Assembly: GCF_007829875.1 (NCBI RefSeq) | Contig: NZ_VIWV01000001.1 | Location: forward strand, 6,832,001 to 6,896,000 | Reading direction: 5' to 3' | DNA: 64,000 nucleotides | Source of the DNA: Streptomyces capillispiralis | Lineage (GTDB): Bacteria > Actinomycetota > Actinomycetes > Streptomycetales > Streptomycetaceae | Part shown: in pieces, positions 7,631 through 16,139 of the stretch | Layout: every line of letters begins with the position of its first letter | How positions within the stretch are numbered: position 1 is the first letter of the stretch | The notes under the pieces: model-generated | Told to the model about the DNA's origin: nothing | Databases searched by the model: none | Seen by the model: the letters and a program-made list of their open reading frames with translations, nothing else | Program-made: the position numbers and the translations under genes

Positions 7631-8356
7631 GTGCTGCGCATCACCGACGCCCGAACGGGCGAGCCCGTGGACGCCGCCCCCGCCCGCCGGGGGCTGACCC
7701 GTGTCGAGGCCCACACCCAGGGGCTCGATCCGACGAACCTGCGTGTGCTGCTCACCGCCGACCTGCTCGTGCGCGCCCTGGAACTCGGCGGCACGCCGGT
7801 GTGGGCGCTGCTCACCGGCGAACGGCAGCGGGCGGAACTCCGCGCGGCGGGCGCGGCCCTCGGGGTCCGGCCCTTCGAGGACGGCGGGGACACCGGCACC
7901 CCGCTCGGCGAGGCACAGGTGCTCCACGTGGTGAGCGAGGGCGGCGCGACACCCGACGGAGTCCGGGTCGCCGTCGCCCCCGCGCACGGCGAGGCAGCCG
8001 GTTTCCCGGACGGCGCCGACCCCGCCGTCCTGCGTCTGGCTCTGCTCGCCCACCCCAGGAGCACCCCCGTGAGCATCGGCCCGGCCGTCCTCGCCGACGC
8101 CGCGGACACCCTCGGCCGCTGGCGCCGCGCGGTCGCCGACTGGGCGCGCCGGCCCTCGCGCCCCATCCCCGACGCGGTCCGCGCGGACCTGCGCACCGCG
8201 TGGGAGGACGACCTGGACGCACCCGCCGTGCTGGGCGTGCTCCGCGCGGTGGAGACGGACCCGGAGCTGGCGGACGGCGCCCGCTTCGAGACCTACGCCT
8301 ACGCCGACCGGCTGCTCGGCCTCGACCTCACCCGCGACCTGGGATCCCCGGCATGA
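7631..8356 (+). CDS. CysS-like protein without the HIGH signature
   Basis: A 241-residue protein resembling a shrunken cysteinyl-tRNA synthetase. The LRVLLTADLLVRALELGG stretch matches the first Rossmann helix region of CysS, and the late part (DDLDAPAVLGVLRAVE, then a YADRLLGLDL end) matches the all-helical segment that follows the catalytic domain. The ATP-binding HIGH and KMSK signatures are not visible, so charging activity is doubtful. Its stop overlaps the ATG of the SixA-like gene (ATGA), so the two are translated together. Alternative: an unrelated actinobacterial conserved protein. Confidence 0.6.
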   Translation: MLRITDARTGEPVDAAPARRGLTRVEAHTQGLDPTNLRVLLTADLLVRALELGGTPVWALLTGERQRAELRAAGAALGVRPFEDGGDTGTPLGEAQVLHVVSEGGATPDGVRVAVAPAHGEAAGFPDGADPAVLRLALLAHPRSTPVSIGPAVLADAADTLGRWRRAVADWARRPSRPIPDAVRADLRTAWEDDLDAPAVLGVLRAVETDPELADGARFETYAYADRLLGLDLTRDLGSPA

Positions 8357-8895
8357 TCGAGCGCGCCGGGGCGGGACCGCTGCGCCGCCTGGTCGTCCTG
8401 CGCCACGCCAAGGCGGCCCGGCCGGAGGGCGTGACCGACCACGAGCGTCCCCTCGCCCCGCGCGGCCGCGGGGACGCCCCGGCCGCCGGCCGCGCGCTCG
8501 CCGAGGCCGACTGCCTGCCCGGCCTCGCGCTCTGCTCCACCGCCGTCCGGGCACGCCGGACCTGGGAGCTGGCCGCCGCCGAGTGGGGCACGCCCCCGCC
8601 GGTCCGCCACGACCCGCGCCTGTACCACGCCGGCGTCCCCGAGCTGCTGGCCGTGGTGCGCGAGGTGCCGGCCGAGGTCGAGACGCTGCTGCTGGTCGGC
8701 CACAACCCGGGACTGGAGGACCTCGTCCTGACACTTGCCGGTGACGGTCTCGACGACACCCTGGACCGTGTCCGCGAGAAGTTCCCGACCTCCGCGATCG
8801 CGGTCCTGTCCTGGCGCGGCGCGGGCTGGCGCGACCTGGCCCCCGGCGCGGCCCTGCTGACGTACGTGACCGTGCCCCGGGGCGGCGGGCGGTAG
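8353..8895 (+). CDS. SixA-type histidine phosphatase
   Basis: A 180-residue member of the phosphoglycerate-mutase-like histidine phosphatase superfamily. The catalytic RHAK motif is at residues 17-20 (VVLRHAKA). The second conserved part is STAVRARRTWELA, and the second histidine lies in LLVGHNPGLEDLVL. SixA of E. coli dephosphorylates phosphohistidine on HPt domains; the target here is unknown. ATG 8353 overlaps the stop of the CysS-like gene by four bases, which indicates translational coupling. Confidence 0.88.
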   Translation: MIERAGAGPLRRLVVLRHAKAARPEGVTDHERPLAPRGRGDAPAAGRALAEADCLPGLALCSTAVRARRTWELAAAEWGTPPPVRHDPRLYHAGVPELLAVVREVPAEVETLLLVGHNPGLEDLVLTLAGDGLDDTLDRVREKFPTSAIAVLSWRGAGWRDLAPGAALLTYVTVPRGGGR

Positions 8896-8924
8896 CCGGG
8901 ACGGCCCCGCATCCGGCCGGCGCA

Positions 8925-8930
8925 TAGGCT
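8925..8930 (+). promoter_or_regulatory. -10 hexamer TAGGCT, leaderless type
   Basis: TAGGCT, six bases, then ATG 8937 of the YigZ gene. No Shine-Dalgarno sequence. Confidence 0.55.
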
Positions 8931-8936
8931 GGCCGG

Positions 8937-9563
8937 ATGCAGGACGAGTACCGCACCGTCGCGCGCGCGGGTGTGCACGAGACCGAGATCAACCGCTCCC
9001 GCTTCCTGTGCGCCCTCGCCCCGGCGGCCACCGAGCGGGAGGCACAGGAGTTCGTCGCCGCAGTGCGCAAGGAGCACGCCGACGCCACCCACAACTGCTG
9101 GGCCTACGTCATCGGCGCCGACGCCTCCACCCAGAAGGCCAGCGACGACGGCGAGCCCGGCGGCACCGCCGGCGTCCCCATGCTCCAGATGCTGCTGCGC
9201 CGCGACATGCGGTACGTCGTCGCCGTCGTCACCCGCTACTACGGCGGCGTCAAACTCGGCGCGGGCGGCCTCATCCGCGCCTACGGAGGAGCGGTCGGCG
9301 AGGCGCTGGACAGCCTCGGCACGATCACCCGGCGCCGCTTCCGGCTGGCCACGGTGACCGTCGACCACCAGCGGGCCGGCAAGGTCCAGAACGACCTGCG
9401 CGCCACCGGCCGCGAGGTGCGGGACGTGCGCTACGGCGAGGAGGTCACGATCGAGATCGGCCTCCCGGACGCCGATGTGCCCGCCTTCCGCGCGTGGCTC
9501 GCCGACGCGACCGCCGGGGCGGCCGGGTTCGAGCTCGGGGGAGAGGCGTACGGGGACGCGTGA
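8937..9563 (+). CDS. YigZ/IMPACT family protein
   Basis: A 208-residue UPF0029 (Impact N-terminal) protein. The diagnostic segments are in order: NRSRFLCALAP near residue 20, HNCWAYVIGAD near 55, SDDGEPGGTAGVPMLQML near 68-85, and VTRYYGGVKLGAGGLIRAYG near 98-117. The C-terminal 60 residues form the DUF1949 ferredoxin-like domain. Eukaryotic IMPACT modulates GCN2; the bacterial role is not settled, and nucleic-acid or ribosome binding has been suggested. The start is fixed by the -10 spacing. Confidence 0.92.
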   Translation: MQDEYRTVARAGVHETEINRSRFLCALAPAATEREAQEFVAAVRKEHADATHNCWAYVIGADASTQKASDDGEPGGTAGVPMLQMLLRRDMRYVVAVVTRYYGGVKLGAGGLIRAYGGAVGEALDSLGTITRRRFRLATVTVDHQRAGKVQNDLRATGREVRDVRYGEEVTIEIGLPDADVPAFRAWLADATAGAAGFELGGEAYGDA

Positions 9564-10053
9564 GAAGCGCCCGCACCTGCCCCTTTTCGGGGGTGATGGC
9601 GGGCGACCCCGGACCGGACAGGCACCCGCGCTGTCGGACCCGGCGGTGCCGCAGATGTCGGCCGTCGTCGCGTGCGGGTGTTCGTCAGCCGCGTGAGGCG
9701 ACTCCTCGCGCCCCGATGCCGAGCGCAGGGGCGTACGCGGAGGAGTCACGGGGCGGGGACGAGGGCGGGGACGGGGACGGGCCGGAGTCCGGGGGGAGTC
9801 CCATGAGACGGGCGGCGGCCGACGCGGCGTCCCGGGTGAACAGGGCACAGGCCAGCCGGAGGGCGAGGAGCTCCCGGGAAGGGGCGGGCGATGTCCTGGG
9901 CGTGGGTCGTTCGGGTTCACCATGCATGAGGCAAGCGTCGCCGGGGGTGGTGGAGGGCGGCTCGAGGCGCGGGCGCGGCTCGTGCGGTCGAACCCGGTGC
10001 TCGCACGCGGACTTCCGTGCCCGCGGCTCGGCTGCTCGCGGGTCGCCCCGCGC
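9564..10053. other. Long gap at the left edge of the biosynthetic cluster
   Basis: 490 bases between YigZ and the amidohydrolase. No recognisable gene except a doubtful 80-residue minus-strand frame. No SARP-type repeat or long hairpin was seen. It is a natural boundary of the cluster. Confidence 0.4.
9685..9927 (-). CDS. Doubtful small hypothetical protein
   Basis: An 80-residue frame in an otherwise empty gap. Residues 15-45 look protein-like and helical (LLALRLACALFTRDAASAAA), followed by a Pro/Ser-rich tail and a Gly/Ala end. No homologue is recognised and no ribosome site precedes ATG 9927. A competing ATG at 9923 opens another frame. It may be spurious. Confidence 0.3.
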   Translation of the reverse strand: MHGEPERPTPRTSPAPSRELLALRLACALFTRDAASAAARLMGLPPDSGPSPSPPSSPPRDSSAYAPALGIGARGVASRG

Positions 10054-11262
10054 TCACCGCACCGACTCGACGGGGCAGGGTGGCCCGGACGGCGAGAGGA
10101 CCTCCCGTCCCCCGACGACGACGAGGCGCAGGGCCCGCAGCGCCGTGACGTCGTGCAGCGGGTCGCCCTCGACCGCGATGAGGTCGGCGCGCAGGCCGGG
10201 TGAGATCCGGCCGGTCAGGGCCTCGACGCGCAGGGCGCGGGCCGCCCGGGACGTCGCGGCCTCCAGGATCTCCGCGGGAGGCAGACCGAGCCGGGCCATG
10301 CCGATCAGGCCCTCGACGTAGGCGTGGTGGGGCGCGCCGTCGGTGCCCGCGTCGGTGCCCGCGACGATGGGGACGCCCTGCCGGTACAGCGTCGGCAGGG
10401 CGGGCAGCGGGCCGGGCGCGAGCCGGTCCCAGCGCTCGGTGAAGCGCACGCTGATGGTCGGACACACGTGAACACCGCCCGCGGCGAGCCGGCGCACGAG
10501 GCCGTGATCCGGGACGATCGCGCCGGACGTGTCGAGGAAGCTGCAGTGCTCGATGGTGTGCACCCCGGCCCTCAAGGACGCCGCTATCCCCGCCGTGCCG
10601 TGCGCGTGCGCGGCGACGGGGACACCCGCCCGCGTCGCCTCGTCGACGACCGCCGCCAGCTCCCGCTCCGTGAACTGCCCCTGGGACGAGGCCGAACCCC
10701 GCGTCAGCGCCCCGCCGGTGGCCATGACCTTGATGAGGTCGACACCGGCCCCGGCCTGGTCCCGTACCGCCTGCCGCAGCGCCTGTTCACCGACGTGGGC
10801 CCCGCCCATGAACCAGCAGTGCCCGTCCGGTACGGTCAGCGGCGCTCCCGACACGACCAGTGCCGGCCCGGGAGCGAGGCCCGAGCGGATCGCGTCGCGC
10901 ACGCGCACACCCAGGCCCCCGGGCGCGCCGAGGTCCCGGGCGGTGGTCACGCCCGCGGACAGCAACTCGCCCGCGTTGCGCAGCATGAGCGCGTACAACT
11001 CCTCCGGGGAGGCCGCCCGCATCCGGTCCATGGCGCCGGGCGCGCCGTCCAGCGCCAGATGGACATGGCTGTCGATGAGCCCGGGCAGCAGGGTGAGCGG
11101 CCCGAGGTCCACATGCTCACTCCGTCGGCGCAGATGCCGCGGCACCTCCTGGGCGGGCCCCGCCCACCGGACCAGCCCCCCGTCCACGAGCACTCCGCCG
11201 TACCGGATGCGTCTGCCACGATCACCGGTGATCAGCCGGTCCGCCGTGTAGTACCTGATCAT
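10054..11262 (-). CDS. Metal-dependent amidohydrolase
   Basis: A 402-residue amidohydrolase of the imidazolonepropionase/prolidase-like group. All metal ligands of the TIM barrel are visible: H66 and H68 (DSHVHLALDG), K178 (DLIKVMATGG, likely carboxylated), H219 or H221 (VAAHAHG), H239 (TIEHCSFLD) and D304 (AGTDAGTDG). It probably hydrolyses an amide or lactone bond; the substrate is not evident. It is the last gene of the minus-strand series and is separated by 149 bases from the ketoreductase gene, so membership of the same operon is likely but not certain. From memory, an amidohydrolase also occurs in rishirilide-type clusters. Confidence 0.9.
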   Translation of the reverse strand: MIRYYTADRLITGDRGRRIRYGGVLVDGGLVRWAGPAQEVPRHLRRRSEHVDLGPLTLLPGLIDSHVHLALDGAPGAMDRMRAASPEELYALMLRNAGELLSAGVTTARDLGAPGGLGVRVRDAIRSGLAPGPALVVSGAPLTVPDGHCWFMGGAHVGEQALRQAVRDQAGAGVDLIKVMATGGALTRGSASSQGQFTERELAAVVDEATRAGVPVAAHAHGTAGIAASLRAGVHTIEHCSFLDTSGAIVPDHGLVRRLAAGGVHVCPTISVRFTERWDRLAPGPLPALPTLYRQGVPIVAGTDAGTDGAPHHAYVEGLIGMARLGLPPAEILEAATSRAARALRVEALTGRISPGLRADLIAVEGDPLHDVTALRALRLVVVGGREVLSPSGPPCPVESVR

Positions 11263-11411
11263 GGATTCTCGTCTCTGCCGGGGGCGCGCACCGGCAACCG
11301 GAGACCGCGCCGAGGATTTCGGGGGCGGGCGCTCCTCCTGGCCCGGGACGCTCGGGGGCCGGGGCGGGGCCGCGTTCCCTCCCCTCCCCTCCCCGGCCCG
11401 GCCGACCGCCG

Positions 11412-12233
11412 TCAGTAGTTGCCCAGACCACCGCACACGTTCAGGGCCTGAGCCGTGATGGAGGCGGCGAGGTCGCCGGCGAGGTAGCCGACGAGGCCCG
11501 CGACCTCCTCGGGGGTCGAGTAGCGGCCGAGGGGGATTTTCGCCTGGAACCTCGTCAGCACCTCGTCCTCCGTGGTGCCCCAGTGCGCCGCGTAGCCCTG
11601 GCGTACCCGGGCTGCCATCGGCGTTTCCACATAGCCGGGGCAGACGGCGTTCACGGTGATGCCGGACTGGGCGAGCTCCTTGCCGAGCGCCTTCGTGAAG
11701 CCGATGACGCCGTGCTTCGACGCGGAGTACGGGGCGGCCAGCTCGACGCCCTGCTTGCCGCCGGTGGAGGCGATGTTGATGACGCGGCCGTGGCCGCGCT
11801 CCAGCATGCCGCCGCTCGACAGCACCTCGCGGGTGATGCGGAAGACGCTGTTGAGGTTGGTCTCGATGACCGCCTCCCACAGCTCGTCGGGAAGTTCGGC
11901 GGTCACCCCGCCACCGCCGCGCCCCGCGTTGTTGACGAGGACGTGGAGGGGCCCGAAACGGTCCACCGCGGAGCGGACCAGGCGCTGGACGTCCGACTTC
12001 GACGTGACGTCCGCGGCGATGCCGTCGACCTCGAGACCGCGGCCGCGCAGCTTGTCCACCACGGCGGCGACCGTCTCGCCGTCCCGGCCGCACAGGAACA
12101 CCGCGTGCCCCTGCTCGGCGAGCAGTTCGGCGACGGCGAAGCCGATGCCGCTCGTGCCACCGGTGACCAGAGCCACCCGCCGCTGTCCGGCCTGCGCGTT
12201 CTCCTGCTGAGCGGCTGCTTCTGCCACTGCCAT
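11412..12233 (-). CDS. Type II polyketide C9-type ketoreductase (ActIII-like)
   Basis: A 273-residue SDR that reduces one carbonyl of the nascent poly-beta-ketone, normally at C9, before or during first-ring closure. The NADPH motif TGGTSGIGFA begins near residue 24, and the catalytic S156, Y169 and K173 lie in INIASTGGKQGVELAAPYSASK. The PGY after VNAVC and the closing ALNVCGGLGNY are hallmarks of ActIII-type rather than generic FabG enzymes. ATG 12233 is preceded by AAAGGAC; the open frame extends 48 codons more without support. It lies in an operon with the FAD hydroxylase and two reductases. It works with the minimal PKS and the didomain cyclase. Confidence 0.95.
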   Translation of the reverse strand: MAVAEAAAQQENAQAGQRRVALVTGGTSGIGFAVAELLAEQGHAVFLCGRDGETVAAVVDKLRGRGLEVDGIAADVTSKSDVQRLVRSAVDRFGPLHVLVNNAGRGGGGVTAELPDELWEAVIETNLNSVFRITREVLSSGGMLERGHGRVINIASTGGKQGVELAAPYSASKHGVIGFTKALGKELAQSGITVNAVCPGYVETPMAARVRQGYAAHWGTTEDEVLTRFQAKIPLGRYSTPEEVAGLVGYLAGDLAASITAQALNVCGGLGNY

Positions 12234-12292
12234 GCTGAGTCCTTTCGCCATGACGTTCAGGGAGGTTCGGTGCGGTGCGCCGCGCGGGCGGT

Positions 12293-13969
12293 TCAGTGCG
12301 CGGGCCGGTGCAGCACCTGCCGCAGGGCGCGCTCGATCTCGGCCGCCGGGTCCGGATGTGCCCCGGTGCACCGCCACGCCACGAACCGGTCGGGCCGCAC
12401 CAGGGAGGCCCCGTCGGCACCGATGCCGTACGCGGCGGAGAACGCCCCTTCCTCATCGAGCAGTTCCGTGCCGGAACCGACCCGGTACACCTGGACGGCG
12501 ACGCCGAGCGCGTCCGCCGCGGCGGCGGCGCCCTCCGCCCACGCGGCGCCGTCCGGCCCGGTGAGCAGCACGAACGCGTGACCGAAGAGGGCGGTCGTCG
12601 AGGTGGCGGAGCCGTCCCCCCGGGTGAGGGGGACGTACGGGGCGTGGGAGCCGGGCCGGCCGGTGGGCCGGGCGGGGTCCTCGAACAGGGCGCCGTCGTC
12701 GTCCGGTTCGAGGAGCACGGCCCCCTTCGGGAAGCGGTAGCCGAACGCGACGACCGGCGGCGGCAACGCCACGGCCAGCGACTCGTCCGCGAGCTCGGGC
12801 GAGATACGGTCCACGAGGTTCGCGAACTGCTGCTCCACCAACTCCTCGGCGTACGGGCGGCGTTCCGCGTCGTGGCTGTCGAGCAGTGCCTCGCCCGCCG
12901 TGCCCCGCAGTACGGCCGCGAGCTTCCAGCCCAGGTACAGTCCGTCCAGATAGGCGGTGTTGCCGCCCATGCCGCCGGTCGGCGGCATCACGTGCGCGGC
13001 GTCGCCGACGAGCAGCGCACGGCCCGCGCGGAAGCGCTCGGCGACCCCGCAGGAGATCTCCGTCTCGCTGATCTCCTCGATCTTCAGCGGGGTCTCCGGG
13101 ATGCCGAGGTCGGAGCGGATCTGTGCGGCGACGGTGTCCTCGCTCGTCCACCAGCCGTCGGGCAGTTCGGGCGTGAGGTTGCGGAAGTACCCGTACAGGC
13201 CGGGCACCTCGGTGTTGAACAGGACCGCGCGGCCCACGTGCAGCGCGGTGAACCGGCGGCCGTCCGCGGCGCCGTCCGTGTGCGACAGAGGCTCGCTCAG
13301 GTCGGCCTCGAACAGGACGCGCAGCACCTTCCCGACCGTGCCCCGGCCGCGCACCGCGATGCCGAGGGACTGCCGGATGCCGCTGCGCCAGCCGTCCGCC
13401 ACCACCAGGTACCGCGCCCGGATCACCCGCCGCTCGCCGGTCCCGGTGTGCTCGGTGACCGCGGTGACCCCGTCGGCGTCCTGGGTGAGCGAGGTCAGCC
13501 GGGTCGAGAAGCGCAGCCGCGCGCCGAGTTCCGCCGCCCGGTCGGCGAGGACGGCCTCCACCGCGGACTGGCTCGCGGTGCCCCAGTCCTCCGGGGACAC
13601 GTGCCGCATGCTCAGTTGTTCGCCGCTCATCAGCGTGCGCAGCACCGGCCCCGCGAGGGTCTTGGCGACGACCATGTGGAAGTCGCTGCGGTACGCGCGG
13701 CCCCGCTCCCGCACGGTCTCGGCGGCGCCCGCGATGGCCAGCGCCTCCATCGTGTGCGGGTACTGGCCGGTGGCCTTCACCGCGGTCGACGTGCTCGGGT
13801 GGCGCTCGACCACCAGCGCGGGTACGCCGTGCAGGCCGAGGAAGACGGCCGTGCTGAGGCCGCCGGGGCCCGCCCCGGCGACGAGGACGGGCACGGTCTC
13901 GTCGGGCTCGGACCCGGGTGCGGGCGTCGGTGTGCCGGCCGGATCCGGCCGCTGTGCTCTCGGTGACAT
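12293..13969 (-). CDS. FAD-dependent aromatic polyketide hydroxylase
   Basis: A 558-residue class A flavoprotein monooxygenase related to PgaE/RdmE-type enzymes. The dinucleotide motif GAGPGG is at residues 32-37, a DG motif in YLVVADGWRSGIRQSLGI near 190, and GDAAHVMPPTGGMGGNTAYLD near 325. The C-terminal 140 residues form a thioredoxin-like domain, as in phenol-hydroxylase relatives. It probably hydroxylates or epoxidises an aromatic intermediate with NAD(P)H and O2. The gap of 21 bases to the upstream quinone-oxidoreductase gene and 59 to the ketoreductase gene shows one operon. Confidence 0.93.
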   Translation of the reverse strand: MSPRAQRPDPAGTPTPAPGSEPDETVPVLVAGAGPGGLSTAVFLGLHGVPALVVERHPSTSTAVKATGQYPHTMEALAIAGAAETVRERGRAYRSDFHMVVAKTLAGPVLRTLMSGEQLSMRHVSPEDWGTASQSAVEAVLADRAAELGARLRFSTRLTSLTQDADGVTAVTEHTGTGERRVIRARYLVVADGWRSGIRQSLGIAVRGRGTVGKVLRVLFEADLSEPLSHTDGAADGRRFTALHVGRAVLFNTEVPGLYGYFRNLTPELPDGWWTSEDTVAAQIRSDLGIPETPLKIEEISETEISCGVAERFRAGRALLVGDAAHVMPPTGGMGGNTAYLDGLYLGWKLAAVLRGTAGEALLDSHDAERRPYAEELVEQQFANLVDRISPELADESLAVALPPPVVAFGYRFPKGAVLLEPDDDGALFEDPARPTGRPGSHAPYVPLTRGDGSATSTTALFGHAFVLLTGPDGAAWAEGAAAAADALGVAVQVYRVGSGTELLDEEGAFSAAYGIGADGASLVRPDRFVAWRCTGAHPDPAAEIERALRQVLHRPAH

Positions 13970-13990
13970 GGTGACGGGCTCCCTCGGGGC

Positions 13991-14968
13991 TCAGGGGACG
14001 AGGACGACACGGCCCAGTTGGGTACGGCTCTCGATGACCCGGTGGGCCTCGGCCGCCTCGGTCAGCGGCAGCGTGGTGTGCACCGCTACCCGCAGACCGC
14101 CCGACGTGACCAGCCGGACCAGCTCGGCGCGCGCCTCCGCCACCCGTACCGGATCGGCCTTCGCCCAGGCGTCGAGCGAGGTGCCCACCACGTAGGTCAG
14201 GCCGAGGAGTTCGGTCATGGCCACCTTCGCGACCTCGCCGTCGGCGCCCGCGAAGCCGTAGTAGACGAGCCGCCCGTACGGCTTGAGCAGCTTCAGGCCG
14301 TCCTTGAACACGGTGCCCTCGACGCTGTCGAGCACCACGTCGACGCCCTGGCCGCCGGTGATTTCGCGGACCTTCTCGGCCCAGTCGGGCTGCCGGTAGT
14401 CGACGACGTCGTCGGCGCCGTGCGCACGGACGAAGTCCGCCTTCGCGGGCGAGCCGACCGTGCCCACGACCCGGCCGGCGCCGCGCGCCTTCGCGAGCTG
14501 GGTGACGAGATGGCCGATCGCGCCGGCCGCGGCGTGCACGAGCACCGTGTCGCCCTTGGCGACCCGGGCCGCGTCGAGGACGCTCCAGGCGGTCTGCGCG
14601 GTGGAGCCGAGCGCGGTCGCGGTGGCCGCGTCGAGGCCCTCGGGTACGACCAGGACGCGCTCGGCGTCGGCGACGACCTGGTCCGCGTACGCGGCGGGCA
14701 CGCCGAACGCCGCGACCCGGGTGCCGGGCGCCGGCCCGTCGGTGTCCGGACCGAGCGCCTCGACCCGGCCCACCACGTCGCCGCCCGGGCGGCCGGGCAG
14801 CGGGGAGGGGAACGGGGCGGTGCCGCCGCGCAGTTGCGTCTCGATGAAGTTGACACCGACGGCCTCGGTGCGCAGCAACAGCTGACCCGGGCCGGGGGCG
14901 GGCACCGGTACGTCCTCGACGCGCAGGACGTCGGGGGAGCCGTGCTCGTGGTAGCTGATCAGTCGCAT
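13991..14968 (-). CDS. Quinone oxidoreductase-like MDR enzyme
   Basis: A 325-residue zinc-free medium-chain reductase of the QOR/zeta-crystallin type. The N-terminal GroES-like part has VGVNFIETQLRGG, and the Rossmann part has VLVHAAAGAIGHLVTQLAKA near residue 145, with the Tyr-rich YGRLVYYGFAG later. No zinc-ligand cysteines are visible. In aromatic polyketide clusters such enzymes reduce quinones or exocyclic double bonds. Minus-strand operon between the second MDR gene (65-base gap) and the FAD hydroxylase gene (21-base gap). Confidence 0.9.
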   Translation of the reverse strand: MRLISYHEHGSPDVLRVEDVPVPAPGPGQLLLRTEAVGVNFIETQLRGGTAPFPSPLPGRPGGDVVGRVEALGPDTDGPAPGTRVAAFGVPAAYADQVVADAERVLVVPEGLDAATATALGSTAQTAWSVLDAARVAKGDTVLVHAAAGAIGHLVTQLAKARGAGRVVGTVGSPAKADFVRAHGADDVVDYRQPDWAEKVREITGGQGVDVVLDSVEGTVFKDGLKLLKPYGRLVYYGFAGADGEVAKVAMTELLGLTYVVGTSLDAWAKADPVRVAEARAELVRLVTSGGLRVAVHTTLPLTEAAEAHRVIESRTQLGRVVLVP

Positions 14969-15033
14969 GGGAACCTCGCGGTGCGGTGACGGGAGTGGGC
15001 TTCGCGGGTACGGCGGCACTCGGGCGCCCGGGG

Positions 15034-15954
15034 TCACATGGACAGGACGACCTTGCCGTTGACCTCGCGGGAGTACAGGGCGTCGATCGCGCGCCGCGGG
15101 TCGGTCCAGGGCGTCAGCAGGCCCGGCTCGGCCACCAGCTTCCCGGCGGCGACCAGGGTCAGCAGGAGAGCCAGGTCGGCCGGTACGTCGCGCCGGGTGA
15201 CCTCGTCGAGCAGGAACAGGTACTCGATGCGGACGCCCGGGCGGGCGTGGCCCCAGTCGGCGGGCAGGCGCAGCTCGGCGCGGACCGTGTTGCCGAAGAC
15301 GGTCGCCACGCCGCCGCGGCGCAGGAGCCGGTAGCCGGTGCTGAACACCTCGCCGCCGACACTGTCGACGAGGATGTCGACGGGGGTGGTGGGCGGCTCG
15401 TCGTAGCCGGCGACGACGTCGGCGCCGAAGCCGGCGAGCCCCTGGCCGCGGGCCGGGGAACCGACCCAGGCGGTGACTTCGCTGCCGCCCGCGCGGGCCA
15501 GTTGTACGGCCACGCGGCCGACTCCGCCGCTCGCGCCGGTGACGAGGGTGCGCCTGCCCAGGAGCCAGCCGGCTTTCCGGAGCGCGTAGAGGGCGGTGAG
15601 GCCGGCGACGGGGAGGGTGGCCGCGTCGGTGTCGGTGACGCCGTCCGGGATGACCGCCAGGCGGTCGGTGCGGACCGCGGCCAGTTCCGCCCAGGCGTCG
15701 TTCGCCGCCAGGCCGGTGACGCGGGCGCCCGCGGGTGGGCCGCTGCCGTCGGAGGCGGGGCGCAGGACCGTGCCGACGACGTCCAGCCCCAGGGAGGAAC
15801 CGATCGGACGGCGGACCGCCAGAAGGAGATCGGCCCTGTTCAGGGCGGTCGCGTGGACCTCGACAAGTGCCTCGTCCGGGCGGGGGCGGGGGTCGAGTAC
15901 GGACCGCAGCTCGACGGTGAGCGGATCCACGGCGGTGGTGACCAGAGCCTTCAA
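15034..15954 (-). CDS. Second zinc-free MDR oxidoreductase
   Basis: A 306-residue reductase of the same superfamily as its neighbour but only distantly similar. It has a short N-terminal domain (HATALNRADLLLAV), the nucleotide motif VTGASGGVGRVAVQLARAGG near residue 135, and VDILVDSVGGEVF near 190. It resembles ActVI-ORF2-like and alcohol-dehydrogenase-like proteins of benzoisochromanequinone pathways, and enoyl or quinone reduction is the reasonable guess. It is the first gene of the minus-strand operon (15954 to 11412 or 10054) and follows a predicted SARP-type promoter with TATACC as -10. Confidence 0.88.
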   Translation of the reverse strand: MKALVTTAVDPLTVELRSVLDPRPRPDEALVEVHATALNRADLLLAVRRPIGSSLGLDVVGTVLRPASDGSGPPAGARVTGLAANDAWAELAAVRTDRLAVIPDGVTDTDAATLPVAGLTALYALRKAGWLLGRRTLVTGASGGVGRVAVQLARAGGSEVTAWVGSPARGQGLAGFGADVVAGYDEPPTTPVDILVDSVGGEVFSTGYRLLRRGGVATVFGNTVRAELRLPADWGHARPGVRIEYLFLLDEVTRRDVPADLALLLTLVAAGKLVAEPGLLTPWTDPRRAIDALYSREVNGKVVLSM

Positions 15955-15993
15955 CGTTTTCCTCGCGGGCAGACGGGTGCGGTGGGTGCTCCA

Positions 15994-16027
15994 GGTATAG
16001 GCGGGGGCACTGGATTCCTGGTCCAGC
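15994..16027 (-). promoter_or_regulatory. SARP-type box and -10 of the tailoring operon
   Basis: Read on the minus strand: GCTGGAC (16027-16021), four bases, AATCCAG (16016-16010), ten bases, then TATACC (15999-15994). Two seven-base blocks at an 11-base period placed just before a -10 hexamer is the classical SARP promoter layout. Confidence 0.6.
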
Positions 16028-16085
16028 GGCCATGGGGCGGGCCGGCGCGGTGCCGGGCGCCGCTGCCGGCCGGCGGGCAGAAGGA

Positions 16086-16122
16086 ACCGGCCCGCCCCCC
16101 GGGGGATGAGGGGCGGGCCGGT
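16086..16122 (-). terminator. Strong hairpin after the MFS gene
   Basis: ACCGGCCCGCCCC (16086-16098) pairs perfectly with GGGGCGGGCCGGT (16110-16122); loop of 11 bases. It lies 18 bases past the stop of the minus-strand MFS gene. Confidence 0.8.
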
Positions 16123-16139
16123 ATCGGGGGAGGGAGTGG

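Noticed and set aside
12234..12377. N-terminal extension of the ketoreductase by 48 codons
   Set aside because: AAAGGAC before ATG 12233 and the usual length of ActIII-type enzymes decide for the short form.
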